From NCBI GenBank assembly GCA_017622215.1, contig JAGARO010000004.1, forward strand, positions 124,001-188,000: a stretch of 64,000 bases of DNA, written 5' to 3'. Shown in pieces: positions 25,982-34,556 of the stretch; position 1 is the first letter of the stretch, and every line of letters starts with the position of its first letter. The DNA comes from Clostridia bacterium. Lineage in GTDB: Bacteria; Bacillota; Clostridia; Monoglobales; Monoglobaceae. The position numbers were made by a program, and so were the translations under genes. The notes under the pieces were generated by a model that was given only the letters and a program-made list of their open reading frames with translations, had not been told where the DNA came from and made no database searches.

Positions 25982-27079
25982 ATGAAAAATACAATAGGAC
26001 AGAGTATAACCTTTACACTCTTTGGAGAAAGCCACGGAGATGCAATCGGCGGAGTCCTTGACGGACTTGCTCCTGGAATGGCAGTTGATATGAACTTTGT
26101 AAAAAAGTGCCTTGATAAAAGAAAGGGCATAAATGCACTTTCAACTCCAAGACGAGAAGAGGATGAGGTTGAGTTTTTAAGCGGAGTTTTCAGCGGAAAA
26201 ACCACAGGCACCCCCCTTGCATTTATCATAAGGAATAAGGATACAAAAAGTGCAGACTACGGTGAGATGCAAAATGTTGCAAGACCCTCCCATGCTGATT
26301 TTACAGCAGAAATGAAGTATATGGGATTTCAGGACTACCGTGGCGGCGGACATTTTAGTGGCAGACTCACAGCCCCGATTGTTGTAGCAGGCGCAATAAT
26401 TATGAGCGCCTTAAATAAAAAGGGAATTGAAATCGGGACACATATAAAATCCCTTGGGGCAGTAACTGAAAAATCCTTTAACGAGGCAAATGCAGATGAA
26501 ATAAAGAGCCTTTTTGAAAAGGATTTCCCTGTGCTTGATGAAGATATGGGACATAAAATGCAGGAGGAAATTTTAAAGGCAAAAGAAGACGCGGACAGCA
26601 TCGGCGGAGTCCTTGAAACAATGGTAGCGGGACTTCCTGCAGGAGTAGGCGAGCCATGGTTTGACTCTTTAGAGAGTGTAATGTCCCACGCCCTGTTCAG
26701 TATCCCTGCGGTAAAGGGAGTAGAGTTTGGCGGAGGCTTTGAAATGTGCGGAAAGCGTGGTTCTGAAGTCAATGACAGCTTAAGAACAGACGGTGAAAAG
26801 GTTTATTCTGAAACAAATTATTCAGGGGGTATAAACGGCGGAATTTCAAACGGTATGCCGATAATTGTAAGAACAGGCATAAAACCGACTCCAACTATTG
26901 GAATGGCGCAGGACACAATAAACTTTAAGACAATGGAAAATACAGAAATCAAAGGAAAGGGCAGACATGACCCTGCAATAATCCACAGGGCAGCCATCGT
27001 GGTAAGCTGTATGACTGCAATCACAGTAGCCGACAGCCTTGCCTTAAGATTTGGTACAAACTATTTGGCAGACAAATAG
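25982..27079 (+). CDS. aroC: Chorismate synthase
   Basis: The protein is 365 residues. FGESHGDAIGGVLDG near the start and RGGGHFSGRLTA in the middle are the family signatures for FMN and EPSP binding. HDPAIIHRAA lies near the end. It makes chorismate from EPSP with reduced FMN. There is no spacer after aroB (TAG then ATG), indicating coupling. Confidence 0.96.
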   Translation: MKNTIGQSITFTLFGESHGDAIGGVLDGLAPGMAVDMNFVKKCLDKRKGINALSTPRREEDEVEFLSGVFSGKTTGTPLAFIIRNKDTKSADYGEMQNVARPSHADFTAEMKYMGFQDYRGGGHFSGRLTAPIVVAGAIIMSALNKKGIEIGTHIKSLGAVTEKSFNEANADEIKSLFEKDFPVLDEDMGHKMQEEILKAKEDADSIGGVLETMVAGLPAGVGEPWFDSLESVMSHALFSIPAVKGVEFGGGFEMCGKRGSEVNDSLRTDGEKVYSETNYSGGINGGISNGMPIIVRTGIKPTPTIGMAQDTINFKTMENTEIKGKGRHDPAIIHRAAIVVSCMTAITVADSLALRFGTNYLADK

Positions 27080-27098
27080 ACGATTTCAGGTGAGAAAT

Positions 27099-28316
27099 AT
27101 GGAATACGGACTAATAGGAAGAACCTTAAAGCACAGCTTTTCCGTGGAGGTTCACAGGTCCTTTGGCTACGGATATGAGCTTAAGGAACTTGAACCGGAG
27201 GAGCTTGAGGAATTTTTCCGAAAGAGAGAATTTAAAGGAATAAATGTAACAATACCTTATAAAACAGAGGTTATGAAATACCTTGACGAGATTGATGCTT
27301 CAGCCGAAGAAATCGGCGCTGTTAACACAGTTGTAAATACTAACGGCAAACTCAAGGGTTTTAACACAGACATTTTCGGAATGAAGAAGATGTTTGAAAA
27401 AATGGGCGTAACCCTTGAAAATAAGAGGGTTTTAATTCTCGGCACAGGCGGGACAAGTAAGACGGCATTCTTCGTTGCTGAAAAATCGGGAGCCACAGAG
27501 GTTGTTAAGGTAAGCCGAACCCCGAGAACAAATGAAATTTCCTATGATGAGGCAGAGGCAACAGGAGATAGATGGGACATAATTATAAATACAACCCCCT
27601 GCGGAATGTATCCCAATGCAAATGCCACACCAATTGACATAGAAAACTTCCCAAACCTTAAGGCAGATTTCGACGCAATCTATAATCCCCTCCGTACAGA
27701 ACTGATTTTAAAGGCAGAGGAAAAAGGGATAAAGGCTCTCGGAGGACTATATATGCTTGTGTCCCAGGGCGTTTATTCAGCATCACTTTTCCAGGACACA
27801 GAACTGAAAAATGAAACAATAGATGAAATTTATATAAAACTTTTAAATGAAAAAAGGAATATAGTTTTAATAGGTATGCCGGGTTGTGGCAAAAGTACAA
27901 TTGCAAAAATGCTTGGAGATTTTGTTGACACAGATGCCATAATAGAAGAGCGAATGGGAAGAAAATGCGGAGAGATAATCAAGGAATACGGCGAACAGTT
28001 TTTCCGTGATACTGAAAGCAAGGTAATTGAGGAATTGTCGGTAGAAAATGGACTGATTATCTCCACAGGCGGAGGTGCAGTTTTAAGGGAAGAAAATGTG
28101 AAAAACCTTAAGAAAAACGGCGTGGTAATTTATCTTGAAGCACCTCTTGAAAGGCTTGGGGAAACAGCCTCAAGACCTCTTTCTGACACAAGGGAAAAGC
28201 TTGAAAAAATGTATGCTGAAAGAAAACCTGTTTATGAAAAAGCCTGTGATGTAAAGGTTGATGCAGGCGGCACAGCGGAAGACACATTAAAACAGGTTAA
28301 GGAGGCAGTAAAATGA
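27099..28316 (+). CDS. aroE-aroK: Shikimate dehydrogenase-shikimate kinase fusion (AroE-AroK)
   Basis: The start is set at ATG 27099, eight bases after CAGGTGAG, giving 405 residues. The AroE part (about 1-250) has HSFSVEVH, NVTIPYK with catalytic Lys55, GFNTD with Asp91, LGTGGTSKT for NADP and GLYMLVSQG. The AroK part (about 252-405) has the P-loop GMPGCGKST at 259-267, VDTDAIIEERMG, FRDTESKVIEE, STGGGAVL and the RPLS lid. It reduces dehydroshikimate and then phosphorylates shikimate, two consecutive steps in one chain. The linker is very short. A frameshift is unlikely because both domains look complete. Confidence 0.93.
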   Translation: MEYGLIGRTLKHSFSVEVHRSFGYGYELKELEPEELEEFFRKREFKGINVTIPYKTEVMKYLDEIDASAEEIGAVNTVVNTNGKLKGFNTDIFGMKKMFEKMGVTLENKRVLILGTGGTSKTAFFVAEKSGATEVVKVSRTPRTNEISYDEAEATGDRWDIIINTTPCGMYPNANATPIDIENFPNLKADFDAIYNPLRTELILKAEEKGIKALGGLYMLVSQGVYSASLFQDTELKNETIDEIYIKLLNEKRNIVLIGMPGCGKSTIAKMLGDFVDTDAIIEERMGRKCGEIIKEYGEQFFRDTESKVIEELSVENGLIISTGGGAVLREENVKNLKKNGVVIYLEAPLERLGETASRPLSDTREKLEKMYAERKPVYEKACDVKVDAGGTAEDTLKQVKEAVK

Positions 28317-28744
28317 AAATTTTAGTTATTAACGGACCGAATCTTAATATGCTCGGAGTTCGTGAGCCTGATATTTACGGAAGAAAAACATATAAAACCC
28401 TGGTAAAAGAGATTATGTCCCACGGCAAAAAAACAGGGATTAAAATTACAGCTTTCCAGTCCAACTGTGAGGGCAGAATTGTAGGTAAAATCCAGAAGTC
28501 TCTCGGGAAATATGACGGAATAGTTATAAATCCTGGGGCATATACCCATACAAGCATAGCAATTTTAGATGCACTAAAAGCGGTAAATATCCCAACAGTT
28601 GAAGTGCACATTTCAGAGGTTGACGAAAGGGAAGACTTCAGGAAAATAAGCTATGTAAGACTTTTTGCCGAAAAGTGTATTTCGGGAAAGGGCTTCAAAG
28701 GATATATTGAAGCCATAGATTATCTAGTAAAAAGAGGCGAATAG
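28313..28744 (+). CDS. aroQ: Type II 3-dehydroquinate dehydratase
   Basis: The protein is 143 residues. INGPNLNMLGVREPDIYG carries the catalytic Tyr, INPGAYTHTSIAI holds the Asn, and VEVHISEV holds the His. It dehydrates 3-dehydroquinate to dehydroshikimate in a dodecameric enzyme. It overlaps the aroE-aroK stop by four bases (ATGA), so it is coupled. Confidence 0.96.
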   Translation: MKILVINGPNLNMLGVREPDIYGRKTYKTLVKEIMSHGKKTGIKITAFQSNCEGRIVGKIQKSLGKYDGIVINPGAYTHTSIAILDALKAVNIPTVEVHISEVDEREDFRKISYVRLFAEKCISGKGFKGYIEAIDYLVKRGE

Positions 28745-28745
28745 A

Positions 28746-29948
28746 ATGACAGTTGAGTTTATTCCCACCACACTTCGCGGAGCAATAACCGCACCGCCCT
28801 CTAAAAGCATAGCCCACAGATGCCTGATTTCCTGCTATCTTGCAGGGGGAGGCACAGTGGAAAATATTGCATACTCCGAGGACGTAAAAGCAACAATAAA
28901 TTGCATAAGAGCTCTCGGCGGAGAGGTGCAGGAAAAGGAAAATGAAGTTGAAATAAAAGTGAATGGGACATTATGGGACATTCCTGAAAACCCTGTCTTA
29001 AATGCCAACGAAAGCGGAAGCACTTTGAGATTTTTTATTCCGATTTGTATGGCAATGGGACAGGAAATAACCCTTAAAGGAACAAAAAAACTTCTTTCAA
29101 GACCCTTGGGGTTTTATGAGGAACTTGCAAAGGATAAGGACTTTGATTTCAGCCGTAATGAAGAAGAAATTAAAATTAAAGGAAACCTTAAAAGCGGAAT
29201 TTATAGGCTGAAAGGAAACATAACAAGCCAGTATATAACAGGCCTTATGTTTGTTCTTCCACTTCTTGATGGCGACAGTAAAATCATAATTGAGCCACCT
29301 TTTGAAAGCCGTTCCTATGTGGTTATGACAGCTGAAATTCTTGGTAAATACGGAATTGAAACTGAACTTTTGGAGAACGAAATAAGGATAAAAGGCGGAC
29401 AGACATATAAGAAAACCGATTACAGAGTTGACGACGATATGTCCAACGGTGCATACCTTGAGGGTTATAACTACTGCGGAGAAAATAAGATAAAGGTAAG
29501 CGCGGAAACTCTGATAACTCAGGGCGACAGCGTCTATAAAGAATATCTGGAAAAGGTTAAAAATGGCGAAGAAGTTGACTTAACCGACTGCCCTGACCTT
29601 GGACCTCTACTTTATGCAGTGGCGTCAGCCAATAACGGTGGACGATTTAAGGGAACAGACCGACTTTCCATAAAGGAAAGCGACAGAAATCTTGCAATGC
29701 AGGAAGAACTTAAAAAGTTCGGAACAGAAATGGAAATCGGAGAGAATGAGGTTGTAATTAAAAAGTCGGAAATTAAAAAACCGACGGAAATCTTAGATTC
29801 CCATAATGACCATAGAATTTTTATGGCGCTTTCAATCCTCCTTTTAAAAACAGGCGGGAAAATAAAAGGTGCAGAATGTGTAAAAAAGAGCTTCCCTGAC
29901 TATATAGAGGTGCTTGAAGAACTGGGGGCAGAATTTAATGTTAGTTAA
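28746..29948 (+). CDS. aroA: EPSP synthase (3-phosphoshikimate 1-carboxyvinyltransferase)
   Basis: The protein is 400 residues. PPSKSIAHRCLI at the N-terminus binds shikimate 3-phosphate, NESGSTLRFFIPI forms the PEP site, and KESDRNLAM and SHNDHRIFMAL follow. It is somewhat shorter than the usual 425 residues, but all signatures are present. The NESGSTLRF segment has Glu-Ser where many enzymes have Ala-Gly, so it reads as a class II-like variant. It starts one base after the aroQ stop. Confidence 0.94.
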   Translation: MTVEFIPTTLRGAITAPPSKSIAHRCLISCYLAGGGTVENIAYSEDVKATINCIRALGGEVQEKENEVEIKVNGTLWDIPENPVLNANESGSTLRFFIPICMAMGQEITLKGTKKLLSRPLGFYEELAKDKDFDFSRNEEEIKIKGNLKSGIYRLKGNITSQYITGLMFVLPLLDGDSKIIIEPPFESRSYVVMTAEILGKYGIETELLENEIRIKGGQTYKKTDYRVDDDMSNGAYLEGYNYCGENKIKVSAETLITQGDSVYKEYLEKVKNGEEVDLTDCPDLGPLLYAVASANNGGRFKGTDRLSIKESDRNLAMQEELKKFGTEMEIGENEVVIKKSEIKKPTEILDSHNDHRIFMALSILLLKTGGKIKGAECVKKSFPDYIEVLEELGAEFNVS

Positions 29949-30798
29949 TATAAAAAAGAATATTTTGATTGTAGGTCTTGGACTTTTAGGCGGAAGCTAC
30001 GCCAAAGGTCTTAAACGATATGGTTTCAGGATAACAGCCATAACAAAGGAGCAATCTTCAATTGATTATGCCATAGAAAAGGGCATAATCGACGAGGGAA
30101 GTACTTCCCCTGACGAAAAGCTTATAAAGGACGCAGACATAATTATTTTCGCCCTTTATCCTCACGTTTTTGTGGAGTGGATAAAGGAAAACGGAAAGAA
30201 TATTAAAAAGGGAGCGCTGATTACAGATGTAACAGGTGTAAAGGTCCCGATAGTTGATGAGATACAGTCTCTGCTTCCTGAGGGTGCAGAGTTCGTACCT
30301 GCTCATCCTATGGCAGGCCGTGAGGTCAGCGGTGTGGAAAACAGCACAGAGGAAATCTTTAAGGGGGCAAACTATATTGTAACCCCGACGGATAAAAATA
30401 CAGAAGATGGAATTGAAGCCTGTTGTGAAATCGGACGGCTTCTGGGCTTTGGAGAAATTTCTGTGATTTCTCCCCAGGAGCATGACGAAATGATAGGCTT
30501 TTTGTCCCAGCTCACCCACTGTATTGCCATAAGCCTTATGACCTGTAATCATAATGAACAGATTGAGCGATTTACAGGGGACTCATTCAGGGATTTAACA
30601 AGAATTGCGAAAATAAATGATGAAATGTGGAGCGAGCTGTTTCTGGCGAATAAAGAGAAACTGCTGAAACAGATGGAGCTTTTTGAAGAACAGTTTAAGA
30701 AACTGAAAAAGACACTTGAGAATGATGACTGTGAAGAGATGAGAAAGATTATGCAGGCATCTACAAAACGAAGAAAGAAATTTGACAAAGAATTATAG
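29938..30798 (+). CDS. tyrA: Prephenate dehydrogenase
   Basis: The start is set at ATG 29938, giving 286 residues and an 11-base overlap with aroA. The NAD site is VGLGLLGGSYAKGL. HPMAGREVSGVE and LSQLTHCIAI are the prephenate-binding and catalytic segments. It makes 4-hydroxyphenylpyruvate for Tyr. There is no ACT domain, so Tyr feedback is not obvious at the protein level. This leaves transcriptional attenuation by Tyr codons as a plausible route of control. Confidence 0.92.
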   Translation: MLVNIKKNILIVGLGLLGGSYAKGLKRYGFRITAITKEQSSIDYAIEKGIIDEGSTSPDEKLIKDADIIIFALYPHVFVEWIKENGKNIKKGALITDVTGVKVPIVDEIQSLLPEGAEFVPAHPMAGREVSGVENSTEEIFKGANYIVTPTDKNTEDGIEACCEIGRLLGFGEISVISPQEHDEMIGFLSQLTHCIAISLMTCNHNEQIERFTGDSFRDLTRIAKINDEMWSELFLANKEKLLKQMELFEEQFKKLKKTLENDDCEEMRKIMQASTKRRKKFDKEL

Positions 30799-30814
30799 AA
30801 AGAAGATGTAGAAA

Positions 30815-31843
30815 ATGAATATGAAATTTTTAAGAAAACTTCCAATCCCAATGGAGATTAAGGAAAAATATCCAATGACAATGGAGATGACAGAACTCAA
30901 GGAAAAAAGGGACGAGGAGATAAAGAAAATTTTCCGCGGAGAGGATAAAAGACTTATTGTTGTAATCGGCCCATGCTCTGCTGACCACGAGGAAAGCGTA
31001 ATGGATTACCTGGCAAGGCTTAAAAAGGTTGATGAACAGGTTAAAGACAAGCTTATGATTGTACCAAGAATTTACACAAATAAGCCAAGAACCACAGGAG
31101 CAGGCTATAAGGGAATGCTCCACCAGCCGGACCCAAACAGCGATTCAGATATGTTGGGCGGACTTGTTGCAATAAGAAATCTTCATATAAGAGCAATAAA
31201 GGAAATCGGATTCACCTGTGCAGACGAAATGTTATACACAGAAAATTACAGATATCTCTCCGACCTTCTCTCCTATGTTGCAGTAGGTGCAAGGTCAACT
31301 GAAAACCAACAGCATCGCTTGGTTTCAAGCGGACTTGATATTCCTGTGGGACTTAAGAACCCAACAGGCGGGGATATTTCGGTTATGATGAACTCCATAA
31401 CAGCAGCCCAGAGCTCTCATAAATTCATTTACAGAGGCTGGGAAGTTGAAAGCGGCGGAAATGAATATGCCCACGCAATTTTAAGAGGATATGTAAATAA
31501 ACATGGCCAGTCCCTGCCGAATTACCACTACGAAGATTTAATCCATCTTTGCGAAAGTTACGATAACGGAAACTTCAAAAACCCAAGTGTAATTGTAGAT
31601 ACAAACCACGCAAATTCAGGCAAGAAATATGAAGAACAGGTAAGAATTGCAAAGGAAGTTCTTCATAGTATGCGTCATTCTGAGGATATAAATAATCTTG
31701 TCAAGGGTCTTATGATTGAAAGCTATATTGAAGACGGAGCTTGCAAGGCAGAAGAAAATATCTACGGAAAGTCTATAACAGACCCATGCTTAGGTTGGGA
31801 AAAGACAGAAAAACTTCTCTTTGAACTTGCAGATTTATTATAA
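30815..31843 (+). CDS. aroF: DAHP synthase, type I alpha (AroFGH-like)
   Basis: The protein is 342 residues. VVIGPCSADH, PRIYTNKPRTTGAGYKG, GARSTENQQHR, VGLKNPTGG and VDTNHANSGK are the PEP, erythrose-4-phosphate and metal-binding motifs of the E. coli AroF/G/H class. It commits carbon to the shikimate pathway. It closes the operon 16 bases after tyrA. No strong terminator is visible before the tRNA-Ser promoter, so read-through is possible. Confidence 0.95.
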   Translation: MNMKFLRKLPIPMEIKEKYPMTMEMTELKEKRDEEIKKIFRGEDKRLIVVIGPCSADHEESVMDYLARLKKVDEQVKDKLMIVPRIYTNKPRTTGAGYKGMLHQPDPNSDSDMLGGLVAIRNLHIRAIKEIGFTCADEMLYTENYRYLSDLLSYVAVGARSTENQQHRLVSSGLDIPVGLKNPTGGDISVMMNSITAAQSSHKFIYRGWEVESGGNEYAHAILRGYVNKHGQSLPNYHYEDLIHLCESYDNGNFKNPSVIVDTNHANSGKKYEEQVRIAKEVLHSMRHSEDINNLVKGLMIESYIEDGACKAEENIYGKSITDPCLGWEKTEKLLFELADLL

Positions 31844-31849
31844 AATCTA

Positions 31850-31878
31850 TTGATTTTTAGTATTTCCTGTGATAGAAT
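31850..31878 (+). promoter_or_regulatory. Promoter of tRNA-Ser
   Basis: TTGATT (31850-31855), a 17-bp spacer and TAGAAT (31873-31878). Confidence 0.65.
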
Positions 31879-31894
31879 TTAAGGCGGAAGATAT

Positions 31895-31986
31895 GGAGAT
31901 GTACCCAAGTGGTTGAAGGGGTCGGATTCGAAATCCGAAAGGTCGGTCATGCCGGCGCGGGCGTTCAAATCGTCTCATCTCCGCCA
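31895..31986 (+). tRNA. tRNA-Ser (anticodon CGA)
   Basis: The acceptor GGAGATG/CATCTCC, anticodon loop TTCGAAA, a long GC-rich variable arm and encoded CCA are present. It has the class II shape at 92 nt. Confidence 0.96.
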
Positions 31987-31988
31987 AA

Positions 31989-32018
31989 ATGGAACAAGGA
32001 TATTTTCCTTGTTCCCCT
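31989..32018 (+). terminator. Possible weak terminator or leader hairpin after tRNA-Ser
   Basis: A 10-bp stem (GGAACAAGGA / TCCTTGTTCC) is followed by CCTTT rather than a pure T tract. Efficiency may be partial, letting transcription enter the oxidoreductase gene. Confidence 0.5.
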
Positions 32019-32038
32019 TTCATAAAGGAGAAATTGTT

Positions 32039-33409
32039 ATGTTAACAGAAAAATTAGCTAAAGAATGTGGTTGGAAAAACTACGGAGAGCATTATGATCT
32101 TGCAGTCATCGGTGCAGGTCCAGCAGGTCTCGGTGCGGCAATCCGCGCAGGAAGACTTGGACTTAAGGTAATCTTGGTTGAGTCAACAGGTATCCCTGGC
32201 GGTACAGGTGCTCACGCTCTCGTTGGAAACTTTTTCGCAGGCTCCCCAATCAAGGGTATCGCCGAAGAAATGGTAAGAAGACTTGGAAAAAAAAATAAGG
32301 CTTTTGAATATTATGACGGTCAGGCACTTGACTACAGACCAATCGGCGACCAGCCTTTAATTAAGAGAACAGCAATGGAAGTCAGCGCTATGAAGAGAGA
32401 GTATAATACTCTTCTTAGGGAAGCAGGAGTAGATTGTCTTTACTACACAAAGCTTGTTGAAGCAGTAAGAGACGAAAACGGAAACGTTAAGGCTGCGGTA
32501 ATAAGCTGTGTTGAGGGAATGTATCTTTTAGAGGCAGACTATTTTGTTGACGCTTCAGGTGATGCACACCTTATGGCTTCTGCAGGTGCAACAATGAAAA
32601 AGTTTGCTTTAGACCGAATGATGCACACATCTCTTACAACATTAATCGGCGGCATTTCAGTTTTCCATAATGACTGCATACAGCAGAGATATAGAGAGCT
32701 TTATGATGCAAAGAAGTTTAAGGGTAAGGTATGGAACTGGTTTGGTTATAGCTGGACAATGACTCCTGGTGAAATCAATACAATTTATGATTTTAACGCA
32801 GGGGACACAGTAAACTCCAAGGAACTTACAAGAATGGGAATTGAACTTCTTGACGAAATCCACGAGAATTTTGAAGTACTTAAGGAAGAAATGCCTGCTT
32901 TTGAAAATGCTTATATCAATAGAACAGCAGACAGAGTTGGTATCCGTTCAGGCTGGAGCTTTGAGGGTATGGCTACAATCGATAGGGATTACATAAACAG
33001 CGGTGTTGTTACAGACGAACCTGTTGCCCTTATAAGAAGAAGCTTTGGTTCACATAGCTCAAGCGCCGAAAAGACATTTAACGCTGAATGGCTCACAATA
33101 AATTCTGGCTACACAAGCGTTCCTATGAAAGCAATGCTCTCTGCTGAAGTGCCAAATGTTGCAGTAGCAGGCCGTTGTATTTCCTCTGATGGTTATACAA
33201 TCGATACATTCAGAATGATTGAACAGTGTATGTCAATGGGCGAAGCTGCCGCAGTAATGACACTTGTTGCAAAGAGAAATAATGTTCCTCTTAATGCGGT
33301 TGAATACAAACAGGTAAGAGAAGAACTTGATAAGCTTGACTTGTATATTATACCTGAGCAGGCAGACAAAATGCTCGACGACTACTTAGGCCCAAACAGA
33401 CCAAGATAG
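32039..33409 (+). CDS. FAD-dependent oxidoreductase (FAD_oxidored family)
   Basis: The start is set at ATG 32039 behind AAAGGAG; a longer frame would run through the tRNA and is rejected. The product has 456 residues with no signal peptide. The dinucleotide site is VIGAGPAGLGAAIRAGRLG near residue 25, followed by GGTGAHALVG. DASGDAHLMASAGA lies near residue 180, and VAGRCISSDG near residue 385 is the second FAD contact. Such proteins oxidise unidentified small substrates. Codon choice is biased like that of highly expressed genes. It is probably monocistronic, as a terminator follows. Confidence 0.85.
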   Translation: MLTEKLAKECGWKNYGEHYDLAVIGAGPAGLGAAIRAGRLGLKVILVESTGIPGGTGAHALVGNFFAGSPIKGIAEEMVRRLGKKNKAFEYYDGQALDYRPIGDQPLIKRTAMEVSAMKREYNTLLREAGVDCLYYTKLVEAVRDENGNVKAAVISCVEGMYLLEADYFVDASGDAHLMASAGATMKKFALDRMMHTSLTTLIGGISVFHNDCIQQRYRELYDAKKFKGKVWNWFGYSWTMTPGEINTIYDFNAGDTVNSKELTRMGIELLDEIHENFEVLKEEMPAFENAYINRTADRVGIRSGWSFEGMATIDRDYINSGVVTDEPVALIRRSFGSHSSSAEKTFNAEWLTINSGYTSVPMKAMLSAEVPNVAVAGRCISSDGYTIDTFRMIEQCMSMGEAAAVMTLVAKRNNVPLNAVEYKQVREELDKLDLYIIPEQADKMLDDYLGPNRPR

Positions 33410-33442
33410 TATAGGCATCTGTCTCAAGCGATAAATAAAATA

Positions 33443-33472
33443 AAACCTCTCGGCTTCCCGAGAGGTTTTTTA
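33443..33472 (+). terminator. Intrinsic terminator
   Basis: An 11-bp stem (AAACCTCTCGG / CCGAGAGGTTT) with a CTTC loop and a T tract. Confidence 0.92.
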
Positions 33473-33524
33473 TTATGCAACTGCGTTTGCAATATAAAAA
33501 ATTGACCATTTTTGAAAAGAAATA

Positions 33525-33553
33525 TTGCTTTATAAATCTTATAGTGGTATAAT
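33525..33553 (+). promoter_or_regulatory. Promoter of the structured-RNA / SHOCT region
   Basis: TTGCTT (33525-33530), a 17-bp spacer and TATAAT (33548-33553). The predicted transcript start falls at the first bases of the closing helix at 33559. Confidence 0.65.
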
Positions 33554-33558
33554 GTATT

Positions 33559-33785
33559 TACCACATACTATAAATGAATACTATAAGATCAGATGTTTCC
33601 TAAACATCTTATTTTTGATGCCATTTAATATGGTATTGTGCAACCTTTTTTAGTTTTGCTAAAAACGCAGGCTTTATATGATATGGTTGTACAGTATTCA
33701 TATTTGATTATAGTGTGTGGTAACATGAAATCAAGCCTCGTTTTTGTGCGTGGCGCAGATTTCTGTTGCCACGCATTTTTTATTG
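33559..33785 (+). ncRNA. Candidate structured RNA (alternatively a MITE-like element) ending in a terminator hairpin
   Basis: Bases 33559-33582 pair with 33693-33722 in a closing helix of 15 plus 8 bp with one internal loop. Inside are three branches: an 8-bp hairpin at 33591-33609, a 7-bp hairpin at 33618-33636, and an 8-bp stem 33638-33645/33685-33692 that carries a further 7-bp hairpin at 33647-33665. A terminator-like stem (TGCGTGGC/GCCACGCA plus six T) lies at 33747-33781. No known RNA family was recognised. The ends also read as 13-bp inverted repeats flanked by TA, as expected for a mariner-type MITE. The remaining 33786-33929 shows no gene. Confidence 0.5.
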
Positions 33786-33929
33786 TGTGAGAATTACGAA
33801 AGGAGAAAATAAAGGAACGCGCATAACGCAAAAAGAAAAAGTGTAGCAGGGGTATCAATAGGATACTAAAATACAAAGTGACTATCGGTGAAATCTACAT
33901 TTTAAATCAAATTTAGGAGGAATGATTTT

Positions 33930-34511
33930 GTGGAAAAAGAGTTATTAAAAAGTAAAGTCTGTACTAAAACCAAATTACTTACTTTGGGAATAGCACTTAT
34001 TGGTGCAATCATTACTATTTGTATTTTTTGTGATGGTGGTATTGATGCGTGGTTTGACTATGCATTTTCATGGGGACTATTTAGCATTGAAGCATTATTG
34101 TCTTGGGGTGGGCTTGCTTTAATCATAATAGGTGTATCATTGTTCGTTTCTGTTCAGAAAATGGCTTTAGTAGTTACAGACCGACGAGTATATGGACAAG
34201 CGATGTTCGGCAAACGTGTAGACTTGCCTGTAGATTTAATTTCTGCTGTAGGTACATCCTTTCTAAACGGAATTCTTGTATCGACATCATCAGGAAAAAT
34301 TTGTTTTTTAGGTGTAGAAAACAAAAATGAAATACATGATGAAATCAGCAAACTTTTAATGGCAAGACAAGAAAAAGCGAGCCCAACAATAAAACAAGAA
34401 ATCTCACAAAGCAATGCTGGTGAACTCAAAAAATTCAAAGAATTACTTGACAGCGGAGTTATAACACAAGAAGAATTTGACGCAAAGAAAAAACAGTTAC
34501 TTGGTTTATAA
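33930..34511 (+). CDS. SHOCT-domain membrane protein
   Basis: The protein is 193 residues from GTG 33930, nine bases after AGGAGG. Two transmembrane helices (about residues 17-35 and 48-75) are followed by a PH-like beta domain (VVTDRRVYGQAMFGKRVDLP) and a C-terminal SHOCT motif (about 165-193; LKELLDSGV-type segment with ITQEEFDAKKKQLLGL). SHOCT modules are short helical oligomerisation tails of unknown role. It lies downstream of the structured RNA candidate with a roughly 370-nt leader. Codon use is more AT-rich than in its neighbours, so it could be a small acquired islet. Confidence 0.8.
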   Translation: MEKELLKSKVCTKTKLLTLGIALIGAIITICIFCDGGIDAWFDYAFSWGLFSIEALLSWGGLALIIIGVSLFVSVQKMALVVTDRRVYGQAMFGKRVDLPVDLISAVGTSFLNGILVSTSSGKICFLGVENKNEIHDEISKLLMARQEKASPTIKQEISQSNAGELKKFKELLDSGVITQEEFDAKKKQLLGL

Positions 34512-34520
34512 TATTACGTA

Positions 34521-34554
34521 AAAAAAGGGTTGAGCAAATGCTCAACCCTTTTAT
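34521..34554. terminator. Bidirectional terminator
   Basis: A 12-bp stem (AAGGGTTGAGCA / TGCTCAACCCTT) with T-rich flanks on both strands, between converging genes. Confidence 0.88.
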
Positions 34555-34556
34555 CT

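Noticed and set aside
31913-32038. N-terminal extension of the FAD oxidoreductase
   Set aside because: These bases are tRNA-Ser and a hairpin; the real start has a ribosome site at 32039.
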